Source: an uncultured Bacillota bacterium (GTDB taxonomy: Bacteria; Bacillota_I; Bacilli_A; RF39; UBA660). From it: DNA of 14,785 nucleotides. Where the stretch lies: assembly GCA_947165195.1 (NCBI GenBank), contig CAMUZJ010000020.1:1-14785 (forward strand), in the 5' to 3' direction. The notes beneath the pieces were generated by a model. The model ran no database searches. It was not told the DNA's origin and saw only the letters and a program-made list of their open reading frames with translations. The position numbers were made by a program, and so were the translations under genes. Within the stretch, counting starts at the first letter, position 1, and every line of letters begins with the position of its first letter. Shown piece by piece: positions 7,308 through 14,085 of this stretch.

Positions 7308-8534
7308 ATGCAATTTTTGGAAATAACAGAAAAGGAGTATACAATCTTTTGGGAAAATCATCCTTGTAAGACATTTTTATCATCACCTAAGATTTCAAAA
7401 TTAAGAAAAGAATCTTTATGGGATACTTATTACGTTGGAGTAAAAGAGAAAGAAAAATTAGTCGCAGCTACTATGCTTTTATCTCATAAAAGGCATTTTG
7501 GTGTTTATGAATTCTATTCTCCTAGAGGGTTCTTATTAGATTATCAAAATAAACCGTTACTCGATTATTTTGTAGAAGAATTAAAAAAATATATAGGTAA
7601 TAAAAAAGGATATGTATTACGAATAGATCCCTATTTAATTTTAAAACAAAGAGATATAGATGGAAATGTTGTAGAAGCAGGAATAGATAATTCTAAAGTT
7701 GTAGATAATTTACTTTCATTAGGATTTAAAAAAGTTCCTGTAGAAAATAAAGAACAAGTAGGATGGATGTTTTCTTTAGATTTAGAAGGAAAGAGTGAAG
7801 AGCAAATCTTAAAAGAGATGAAGCCAAATACTAGAAATACAATTCGTAAAGCAGAAAAAATAGGTATAGATATGAGAGAAATCTCTTATGAAGAATTAGA
7901 TGAATTTTACAATATCATGGAAGAAACATCTAAAAGAAAAGGATTTTCTAATAGAAAACTATCTTATTATCAAAAAATGTATGAGTTATTTCATAAAGAT
8001 GAAGAAGTAAAATTTTTTATTACTTCGCTAGATTTAAAAAAATATATAACGAATTTAGAGAATGAACGTAGTGAGAAAGAAGAAAAACTATCTAGCTTAG
8101 GAGAAGCAAAGTATAATGATGGGCAAAGAAAAAATTTAGAAAATGAAGTAACTTCCATAGATAAGAGAATAAAAGAGGCAAAAGATATTATGACTACTAC
8201 CTCAAAAGAAAAAATTAATTTATCAGGTTCTATGTTTATGTTAATTCAGCCAGAAGTTATATACTTATCAAGTGGTAACTATGAAGAATATATGAAATTT
8301 AATTCCCAATATTTAATTCAATGGGAACTAATCAAATACGGAATAAAACATGGGTTTAAAAAACATAATTTTTATGGGATACCAGAAGATATTAATACGC
8401 ATCCAAAAGATTATGGAATTTATGAATTTAAAAGGGGTTTTAATGGCTATGTAGAAGAGTTGATTGGGGAGTTTGAGTTACCAATAAAACCACAATATTA
8501 CTTATTGAAAGCAATACATAAGATAAAAAAATAG
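7308..8534 (+). CDS. FemX/MurM-like peptidoglycan-bridge aminoacyltransferase
   Basis: A 408-residue protein of the FemABX family, about the usual length. Two GNAT-like halves are visible: residues 1-150 (with YSPRGFLLDY at 70-79 and RIDPYL at 105-110) and 151-385 (with MKPNTRNTIRKAEKIGI at 171-187 and FYGIPED...YGIYEFKRGF at 355-378). A helical hairpin of charged heptad-like sequence (about 242-298) interrupts the second half. This is the tRNA-synthetase-like coiled-coil arm seen in FemA and FemX. These enzymes use aminoacyl-tRNA to add amino acids to the lipid II side chain in the cytoplasm, forming peptidoglycan cross-bridges. The amino acid added cannot be read from sequence. AGGAGG (7295-7300) lies seven bases before ATG 7308. 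Confidence 0.86.
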   Translation: MQFLEITEKEYTIFWENHPCKTFLSSPKISKLRKESLWDTYYVGVKEKEKLVAATMLLSHKRHFGVYEFYSPRGFLLDYQNKPLLDYFVEELKKYIGNKKGYVLRIDPYLILKQRDIDGNVVEAGIDNSKVVDNLLSLGFKKVPVENKEQVGWMFSLDLEGKSEEQILKEMKPNTRNTIRKAEKIGIDMREISYEELDEFYNIMEETSKRKGFSNRKLSYYQKMYELFHKDEEVKFFITSLDLKKYITNLENERSEKEEKLSSLGEAKYNDGQRKNLENEVTSIDKRIKEAKDIMTTTSKEKINLSGSMFMLIQPEVIYLSSGNYEEYMKFNSQYLIQWELIKYGIKHGFKKHNFYGIPEDINTHPKDYGIYEFKRGFNGYVEELIGEFELPIKPQYYLLKAIHKIKK

Positions 8535-8539
8535 CTTGC

Positions 8540-8545
8540 GGGAGG
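8540..8545 (+). promoter_or_regulatory. Ribosome-binding site deciding the ATG at 8551
   Basis: GGGAGG is five bases before ATG 8551. The in-frame TTG at 8536 overlaps this site and would add only MREEI-type residues encoded by the site itself, so it is rejected as the start. Confidence 0.8.
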
Positions 8546-8550
8546 AAATA

Positions 8551-9072
8551 ATGAAAGAAATATTAGATTTTTATAATGATGTAAAAAATATAAATTATGG
8601 ATGGCATGATAAGGATGGAAATGTTCACGAGAATTTAAAAGGAATGATTGATGGCTTTGTTCTTCAAGATAATGATACAGTTAGAAAGACAAACTATGCT
8701 GTCTGTTGGGAGATGTGTGAATTACAAAGAGAATTTTTTAATTCCCATTCTATTCCCAATAAAACAATTTTTGTTTATTTAAGAAATAGTCATAATAATG
8801 CTTGTCATACCTTTTCATGCTTTTATTTAAATGATAAGACGTATTGGATGGAAGCTTCATGGCAAAATAAAAAGGGAATTCATGAATTTGATTCCGATTC
8901 TGAAGTGTTAGAATATTATCGTAATCATTTTGAAGACTTTGCAAGAGGAGAATATAATAAAGAAGACTTAGAGTTTTATGAATATGATAATATTACTCCA
9001 GGTATGAATGCCAAAGAGTTTTATATGCATTGTTTAAATAGTAAAAAAATTGAAACCAGTAAGCACCATTAA
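8551..9072 (+). CDS. Transglutaminase-like (papain-fold) protein
   Basis: Read from ATG 8551, this is a 173-residue protein without signal peptide or membrane segment. The order Cys52 (YAVCWEMCELQREFF), His86 (CHTFSCFYL) and Glu101 (YWMEASW) is that of the transglutaminase-like/papain superfamily. In that fold a Cys at a helix start, a His on the next strand and an acidic residue on the following strand form the triad. Known members include amide hydrolases, peptidases and cross-linking enzymes, so the reaction is open. It follows the FemX-like gene by 16 bases and ends in the operon terminator. Its substrate could be cell-wall related, but this is inference from position only. Two extra cysteines (56 and 85) flank the active residues. 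Confidence 0.72.
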   Translation: MKEILDFYNDVKNINYGWHDKDGNVHENLKGMIDGFVLQDNDTVRKTNYAVCWEMCELQREFFNSHSIPNKTIFVYLRNSHNNACHTFSCFYLNDKTYWMEASWQNKKGIHEFDSDSEVLEYYRNHFEDFARGEYNKEDLEFYEYDNITPGMNAKEFYMHCLNSKKIETSKHH

Positions 9073-9088
9073 GTTGGCGCTTTTTTTT
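9061..9088 (+). terminator. Rho-independent terminator of the dgkB-femX operon
   Basis: AAGCACCA (9061-9068) pairs with TGGCGCTT (9075-9082) with a single A-C mismatch around a six-base loop. The run of eight T (9081-9088) follows at once. The TAA stop at 9070-9072 lies in the loop, so the hairpin overlaps the coding end. Confidence 0.82.
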
Positions 9089-9115
9089 GACTAAATTTCA
9101 GTTATGTAGTATAAT
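9087..9115 (+). promoter_or_regulatory. Strong sigma-A-type promoter for the RelE-domain gene pair
   Basis: TTGACT (9087-9092) and TATAAT (9110-9115) are separated by exactly 17 bases. Transcription would start near 9122, about 19 bases before the GTG start. The first two T of the -35 box are the last two T of the preceding terminator. Confidence 0.85.
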
Positions 9116-9140
9116 AAGCAAGCGTTAGGGGGCAGGTATA

Positions 9141-10079
9141 GTGGATTATAAAATAATAGACTTTTCTAATAGTGTAGAAAAGGTTATGGCCGATATGGAT
9201 TATAATTTTGAGGCTTTCGCTTTAAAGCAAAAGGAAATTGCAAGATTAGAAGCTTCTAAAAATGTAGTTAAGAATAGGAGTTTATCATCATCTTCTATCG
9301 ATAGAAAAGTTATAGAAAAAAAAGAAGCTATTAATGGACAATTTGAAACTAAAGTGAAATATTATTTAAATGAAATTAAAAATTTGGAACCTGGAAGAGA
9401 GTTATTAGATCATCTTCCATCAAAAGAGGATTATGATTTTGAAAAGATTTTGATTCGATTAATGGCGGAATCCTTAAAAGATACAAAAGACTATATAGAA
9501 ATGTTTTCCCCTAAATTAAATAATGAAGAGAAATTAGAAATAAAGAAAGAGATTATCAAGGAAAGAAAGAAAATTGCTTTTTTTCAAAAAGTATTAAAGA
9601 TGGCAAAACAAAAGAAAAAAACTATAAATGATGAAAAGCAAGAAAATAATTTGATTTTTGTACCTACTTTATCAGGGAATATTCGAGTATTAAATGAAAT
9701 AGAAAGTATAGATCAAGAATACTATCAAAGATTTTATGGATTGTTTCAGTCTATAAAAAATGGTACCTTTAAAAATTTTAAATCTTTATCAGGAAATGAA
9801 TTTGTCTCTATTTTTGAAGTACGTGATACGAATGTCAGAGTAGTATACCAATTATTAGATAAAAACTACTATGCAATTATTACATCCTTTATTAAAAGAA
9901 GTAGTAGTGAAGGTGGATATCGCGATAAATTAGGAGTTAAAATTGCAAATTATCAAAAATTAAAAGCTGCATTAAAGAAAAAATTAGTTGATAAAGAATT
10001 TCTAGAAGAAAATAGAAAGTATGAAACACAACTTTTTGACATGTTAAAAAATAATGGAAAGGGGCAATTAAAAAAGTGA
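9141..10079 (+). CDS. Coiled-coil protein with C-terminal RelE/HigB-like domain
   Basis: A 312-residue soluble protein with no membrane segment. Residues 1-165 are helical, charged and Lys/Glu-rich, with likely coiled coil at about 22-80 and 125-165. The C-terminal part (about 172-285) resembles the RelE/ParE/HigB (Gp49-like) toxin fold. It has a helix pair (EYYQRFYGLFQSI), then FKSLSGNEFVSIFEVRD (213-229), VRVVYQLLD (232-240), the strand YYAIITSFIKRSS (243-255) and a closing helix. The conserved-type basic positions R228, R233 and K252-R253 are present. RelE-type proteins cut mRNA at the ribosome, but activity here is not shown. GTG 9141 has AGGGGG eight bases upstream. The TGA stop overlaps the start of the next gene by four bases. 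Domain match by eye only. Confidence 0.62.
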   Translation: MDYKIIDFSNSVEKVMADMDYNFEAFALKQKEIARLEASKNVVKNRSLSSSSIDRKVIEKKEAINGQFETKVKYYLNEIKNLEPGRELLDHLPSKEDYDFEKILIRLMAESLKDTKDYIEMFSPKLNNEEKLEIKKEIIKERKKIAFFQKVLKMAKQKKKTINDEKQENNLIFVPTLSGNIRVLNEIESIDQEYYQRFYGLFQSIKNGTFKNFKSLSGNEFVSIFEVRDTNVRVVYQLLDKNYYAIITSFIKRSSSEGGYRDKLGVKIANYQKLKAALKKKLVDKEFLEENRKYETQLFDMLKNNGKGQLKK

Positions 10080-11863
10080 ATTATGAAGAGATAAAACAAA
10101 AAATAGAAAAAAGAAATTTAGAAATTGAGAACTCTTTAAATACACCTAATCAAAGACTTGAATTTTATGAAAAATTTCAAAAAAACAATCAATTTGATCG
10201 TCTTAGAAATATTGCAAAAGTGAACTTTTCAGATTTATTACTTGCTCATTTAGGTGCTCATTATAAAGAGGAAGATTTTTCCTATTTAAAAGAAAAAGTA
10301 GATGCTATAAGAACTTTTGTTGATAGATCTTCTCCTCAACTATTTGAAAGTTTATTTAAATCAATTGCTTTCCATGTAGAAGAAACACCTTTTCCAGGTG
10401 ATTTAGAAGAACAAAAAGAAAAAGTTATTTCTTCTATGACAAAAAAGACTTTTCTTGTACCCAATAATTCTCAAAAAGCCAACGATATTGTTAGTGCTAC
10501 CATATTATTTGAAAAATATTTTGATGAAATGAAAGAGATAACGGATACTATTGTAACTTGTAAAATAATAAAAGAAGAAATAATTAGATTGGATTTTCAT
10601 AAGAAAAGGGTAGAAAAAAGATTTGATTATTATGAAGAGAAATTCTTAAATGAATTTTTAAATGATATTGATTATAAAAAACATGTATCTTTTATTAATA
10701 AATACGTAAAAGATTTAAAAGAAATATCTAAATTAGAAAGAAGAAAACTAGTTCGAGAATTGAATGATAATAAAACTTTTTTAGATTTGTTTGAAACTGC
10801 ATTGAATAAACCATTAATCACCAATTATCGACAGATAATGAGTTTTTTACATGATGAGGATTTAATAAAGAATTGCTTAAAAATTATTAACGAACATAAT
10901 ATAAAAGAATACAATCATGTTGATCAAATATACACTGAATTATGTAATGACTTAAAAATAAAATATAGTATTTTATTAAGTGAAAATGATATTTATGAAA
11001 GCGATTATGATTTAAATTCTATTATGAAAAACTCTTATGAGGATTTAGATAAAATGCTAATTTTTTTAAATAAATGGGATTTAAGTAAAGAAAATAAAAT
11101 AAAAGTATTAGAAAACAGTAAACTCCAGGCATTAGAGTCAATAGATAGCTATGTAATGAATGGTATTTTAACAAATGATTTTGTAAAAGATAATATAGAA
11201 ATCTTACTTTCAGACTCTACCAAATATAATTTTTTACAAGAAAATATTCAATTGCTGATTGAAAAAAATATTAATCCGGCAAATTTTATTCAAAGTCAAA
11301 ATACTTTATTAACAGATTCTATTTTAGTAAAAAATAATATAAAAGTCTTAGAAGATTATGATTATTTGAAGAGTATGAAAGGCATTCAAAAATATGACTA
11401 TTTAAGCAACGATAATCTTCCTATTCTAATAGATAAATATATAGAATTGGGATTAGAAAATATGTTGGAGGTTCATATTGATTTATTAAATGAAGATAAG
11501 GTAGATAGATTAGTTTTATTAAAACAATTGAATTTATTAGATATTACTAACTATTCAAAAATAAAAGAAATATTGGTGGGAAATTTTGATATAGTACCAG
11601 ATAGAGAGTTAAATAACTATTTGTATAGGAATAATGATGTAGATATAGAAACATTATATAACTATGACTATAGTGTAGATTTAGATTTCTTAAAAGAATA
11701 TGAGATAAGTAATAGAGCTTATCAAATAAATGGAAATATTTTATCGAAAAATCGAGTTAAGAGAAATTATTTATTAAATGATAATAACTCTATTAAAAAG
11801 AATTTATTATTACATTCTATTTATGAGGGGCAACCTGATAAGATAAAAATAAAGAGGGCATAA
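10076..11863 (+). CDS. Unrecognised 595-residue all-helical, repeat-like protein
   Basis: I do not recognise this protein. It is soluble, with no signal peptide, membrane helix or nucleotide-binding motif that I can see. It is rich in Lys, Glu, Asp, Asn, Ile and Leu. The first 240 residues look like long helices with coiled-coil character (about 165-230, for example KLERRKLVRELND). The second half has irregularly spaced units opening with Asn/His-Ile/Leu-x-x-Leu: NIEILL (373), NIQLLI (390), NIKVLE (421), NLPILI (447) and HIDLLN (467). This suggests an alpha-solenoid. The GTG start at 10076 overlaps the TGA of the RelE-domain gene, with AAAGGGG eleven bases upstream, so translation is probably coupled. 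It may bind or control its partner; that is inference. A terminator overlaps its stop codon. Confidence 0.8.
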   Translation: MNYEEIKQKIEKRNLEIENSLNTPNQRLEFYEKFQKNNQFDRLRNIAKVNFSDLLLAHLGAHYKEEDFSYLKEKVDAIRTFVDRSSPQLFESLFKSIAFHVEETPFPGDLEEQKEKVISSMTKKTFLVPNNSQKANDIVSATILFEKYFDEMKEITDTIVTCKIIKEEIIRLDFHKKRVEKRFDYYEEKFLNEFLNDIDYKKHVSFINKYVKDLKEISKLERRKLVRELNDNKTFLDLFETALNKPLITNYRQIMSFLHDEDLIKNCLKIINEHNIKEYNHVDQIYTELCNDLKIKYSILLSENDIYESDYDLNSIMKNSYEDLDKMLIFLNKWDLSKENKIKVLENSKLQALESIDSYVMNGILTNDFVKDNIEILLSDSTKYNFLQENIQLLIEKNINPANFIQSQNTLLTDSILVKNNIKVLEDYDYLKSMKGIQKYDYLSNDNLPILIDKYIELGLENMLEVHIDLLNEDKVDRLVLLKQLNLLDITNYSKIKEILVGNFDIVPDRELNNYLYRNNDVDIETLYNYDYSVDLDFLKEYEISNRAYQINGNILSKNRVKRNYLLNDNNSIKKNLLLHSIYEGQPDKIKIKRA

Positions 11864-11880
11864 CAGTATGCCTTTTTCTA
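11852..11880 (+). terminator. Rho-independent terminator of the RelE-domain gene pair
   Basis: GGCATA (11857-11862) pairs perfectly with TATGCC (11867-11872) around loop ACAG. The stem can extend by A-T and G-T pairs into the T-run (11873-11877). The TAA stop (11861-11863) is within the hairpin. Confidence 0.82.
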
Positions 11881-11909
11881 TTGACAAAATATATTTCTTA
11901 TAATAGTAT
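11881..11909 (+). promoter_or_regulatory. Promoter of the metal efflux operon
   Basis: A perfect TTGACA (11881-11886) starts one base after the terminator region. With a 17-base spacer the -10 is TAGTAT (11904-11909), four of six matches. A perfect TATAAT at 11899-11904 is only 12 bases from the TTGACA, too close to use it. Transcription would start near 11916, inside the operator. Confidence 0.65.
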
Positions 11910-11910
11910 G

Positions 11911-11936
11911 AAAATATGAACAATTATTCATATAAT
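11911..11936 (+). promoter_or_regulatory. 12-2-12 palindromic operator of the ArsR/SmtB type
   Basis: AAAATATGAACA and TATTCATATAAT flank a two-base AT centre. The inner nine bases on each side match with one exception (ATATGAACA against ATATGAATA). This is the known ATGAACA/TGTTCAT-like 12-2-12 element bound by SmtB, CzrA and related metal sensors. It covers the expected transcription start, so a bound repressor would block RNA polymerase. The encoded ArsR-family protein directly downstream is the probable ligand. Confidence 0.8.
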
Positions 11937-11949
11937 AAAAGGAGGATAT

Positions 11950-12246
11950 ATGAAACAACATAGCAAAGAACTGTTATTTGGTTTAAGTGAGTTTTATAAA
12001 ATATTTGGAGATCCTACAAGACTTAGAATTCTAGATTTATTACTAAATAAGCCATTATGTGTGAATGAAATTAGCCAGTCTTTAGGAATCTCACAATCAG
12101 CTATATCTCATCAGTTAAAATTACTACGATTATCCAATTTAGTAAAAACAGAAAAAATGGGGAAAAATGTTTTATATAGCATTAGTGATGACCATATAAA
12201 AATAATATTGAAATATGGGTTAGAACATATTTCGGAGGTAATATAA
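11950..12246 (+). CDS. ArsR/SmtB-family metal-sensing repressor (alpha-5 site, Zn-type)
   Basis: A 98-residue winged-helix protein. FGDPTRLRILDLL (19-31) and the recognition region LGISQSAISHQLKLL (45-59) are family hallmarks, followed by a wing (KMGKNVLYSI, 69-78). The last helix carries Asp80, His82, His93 and Glu96. Their spacing (D-x-H, then H 11 later, then E three later) is that of the alpha-5 zinc site of SmtB and CzrA, where two sites form across the dimer. Binding of Zn(II) or Co(II) in that class releases DNA. One Cys (Cys37 in PLCVNEI) lies where CadC/ArsR have their CVC motif, but a single Cys there does not make that site. The ATG has AGGAGG four bases upstream. Its stop directly abuts the ATPase start. 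Confidence 0.9.
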   Translation: MKQHSKELLFGLSEFYKIFGDPTRLRILDLLLNKPLCVNEISQSLGISQSAISHQLKLLRLSNLVKTEKMGKNVLYSISDDHIKIILKYGLEHISEVI

Positions 12247-14064
12247 ATGAAAAAATACATGAATGAAGAACTTATAAAAATAATGATTAGTTTTCTATTA
12301 TTTTTGGTTTCTTTATTTTTTGATAATCAAGTGAAAATCCTTTTTCTTGTCCTGTCCTATATTTTAGTAAGTTATGAAATGTATATAGAGGCCTTTAAAA
12401 GTATTCGAGAACATGAATTTTTTAATGAAGTGACTTTAATGATTTTAGCAACCTTAGGAGCTTTTTATATAGGAAAATATGAAGAAGCTATTATGGTAAT
12501 GCTTTTATATCAATTAGGAGAATATTTATCCGATGTAGCTGTTAAAAAAAGTAAGAATTCTATTTCTGAATTAATGGATTTAAGAGTAGATACTGTTCAT
12601 TTATTAAAGAATAAGAAAAGTGTTAAAGTCAAAATGAAAGAAGTAAAAGAAGGGGATATTTTTCAAGTATTACCAGGGGAGAGAGTTGCATTAGATGGTG
12701 TTATAATAGATGGTGTATCCTTAGTAGATACTTCTTCTATTACGGGAGAGGCAATTCCTAAAAAAGTTCGTGTAGGAGATATGATTATAAGTGGATTTGT
12801 GAATAAAGATTCTGTATTGACAGTAAGATCTACTTGTACCTATCAAACGACTACTACCTCTAAAATATTAAATTTAATAGAGAATGCAGAGGATAAGAAA
12901 AGTACTACAGAGAAATTTATTACAAAGTTTTCAAAAGTTTATACACCAGTTGTTGTATCATTAGCTCTACTAATTACAATAGTTCCGACTCTCTTTGGTA
13001 AAGAATTGGAAGAATATTTATATAAAGGATTAGTATTTTTAGTAACATCTTGTCCATGTGCTCTAGTTCTTTCTGTACCATTAGGATACTTTTGTGGCAT
13101 GGGAGTTGCATCACATAATGGTGCAATTATTAAAGGAAGTTACTTAATAGATAAGCTATGTGACGTAGATTATTTACTATTAGATAAAACAGGTACCATA
13201 ACAAAAGGTGTATTTGAAGTTAGAAAAGTAGTAGCATTCGATAGGAAAGAAGAAGAACTTTGTAGGATTGTAGCCTCTGCAGAAGAATACTCTATTCATC
13301 CAATAGCAGTAGCAATAAAGGAGAAAAATAAGTTAGAGTTAAAAAAAGTAGAAAACTATAAAGAACTAGAAGGATTAGGAATTTCTTGTACAATAGATAA
13401 AAAAGAAGTATTTATTGGGAATAAAAAATTATTAAATGAACATAATATAACATATAATGAAATAGAAGAAGTAGGTACAGTTGTCTATGTAGCTATTAAT
13501 CATACTTTTACCGGATATATTGTAATCTCTGATAAGATTAAAGAATTTCATAAAAGTATGAATCCTTTAGAGAAAGTAATAAAAAAAGAGATTGTTATTT
13601 TATCAGGAGATAATAAAAAAACAACTAAAGAAGTAGCAACAGCAATAGGAATATCTTCTTATTATGGGGAATTATTACCACAAGATAAAGTATCAAAAGT
13701 TTTGGAATATAAGGAAAAAGGAAATGTCATGTTTATAGGAGATGGAATCAATGATGCTCCTGTAATTAAAATATCGGATATTGGTGTTTCTATGGGGAAT
13801 TTTGGAAGCGATGCAGCAATAGAAGCAAGTGACATTGTACTGATGAATGATAATGTTAATACAATAGGAAAAATAATTCAAATTAGTAGAGAAACCAAAA
13901 AACGTGTAAAACAAAGTATTATCTTTGCATTAAGCATTAAATTTTTAATTATGATTTTAAGCTTATTTGGTATTGCTAGTATTTGGACTGCTGTATTTGC
14001 TGATGTTGGAGTAACACTTATTTCTATTTTTTATGTTTTAACTATTATGTGGAAAAAGTATTAG
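12247..14064 (+). CDS. cadA: P1B-2-type Zn/Cd/Pb-exporting ATPase (CadA/ZntA-like), no N-terminal HMA domain
   Basis: A 605-residue metal-pumping ATPase. Key sites are TGE (166-168, actuator), the metal-channel Cys269-Pro-Cys271, the phosphorylated Asp313 in DKTGTITKG, His351-Pro352 (nucleotide domain) and GDGIND (498-503). In the last membrane helices Lys565 and Asp586 are 21 residues apart, as are ZntA K693 and D714, and FADVGVT matches the P1B-2 signature. This points to export of Zn(II), Cd(II) or Pb(II) rather than copper. The protein begins almost directly with membrane helices and has no CxxC heavy-metal-associated domain, which explains the short length compared with about 700 for CadA. 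GGAGGT lies seven bases before ATG 12247 inside the repressor gene, so the two are co-translated and controlled by the upstream operator. Confidence 0.92.
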   Translation: MKKYMNEELIKIMISFLLFLVSLFFDNQVKILFLVLSYILVSYEMYIEAFKSIREHEFFNEVTLMILATLGAFYIGKYEEAIMVMLLYQLGEYLSDVAVKKSKNSISELMDLRVDTVHLLKNKKSVKVKMKEVKEGDIFQVLPGERVALDGVIIDGVSLVDTSSITGEAIPKKVRVGDMIISGFVNKDSVLTVRSTCTYQTTTTSKILNLIENAEDKKSTTEKFITKFSKVYTPVVVSLALLITIVPTLFGKELEEYLYKGLVFLVTSCPCALVLSVPLGYFCGMGVASHNGAIIKGSYLIDKLCDVDYLLLDKTGTITKGVFEVRKVVAFDRKEEELCRIVASAEEYSIHPIAVAIKEKNKLELKKVENYKELEGLGISCTIDKKEVFIGNKKLLNEHNITYNEIEEVGTVVYVAINHTFTGYIVISDKIKEFHKSMNPLEKVIKKEIVILSGDNKKTTKEVATAIGISSYYGELLPQDKVSKVLEYKEKGNVMFIGDGINDAPVIKISDIGVSMGNFGSDAAIEASDIVLMNDNVNTIGKIIQISRETKKRVKQSIIFALSIKFLIMILSLFGIASIWTAVFADVGVTLISIFYVLTIMWKKY

Positions 14065-14085
14065 TAGCTATATAGGAGGAGCAAA

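Noticed and set aside
9141..11863. Reading the RelE-domain pair as a classical HigBA or RelBE module
   Set aside because: Both proteins are far too large and no HTH or RHH antitoxin is present; only the domain resemblance is claimed.
11931..11936. TATAAT as the -10 box of the metal operon
   Set aside because: Transcription would start inside the ribosome-binding site and no -35 box lies at the right distance; it is better read as part of the operator.
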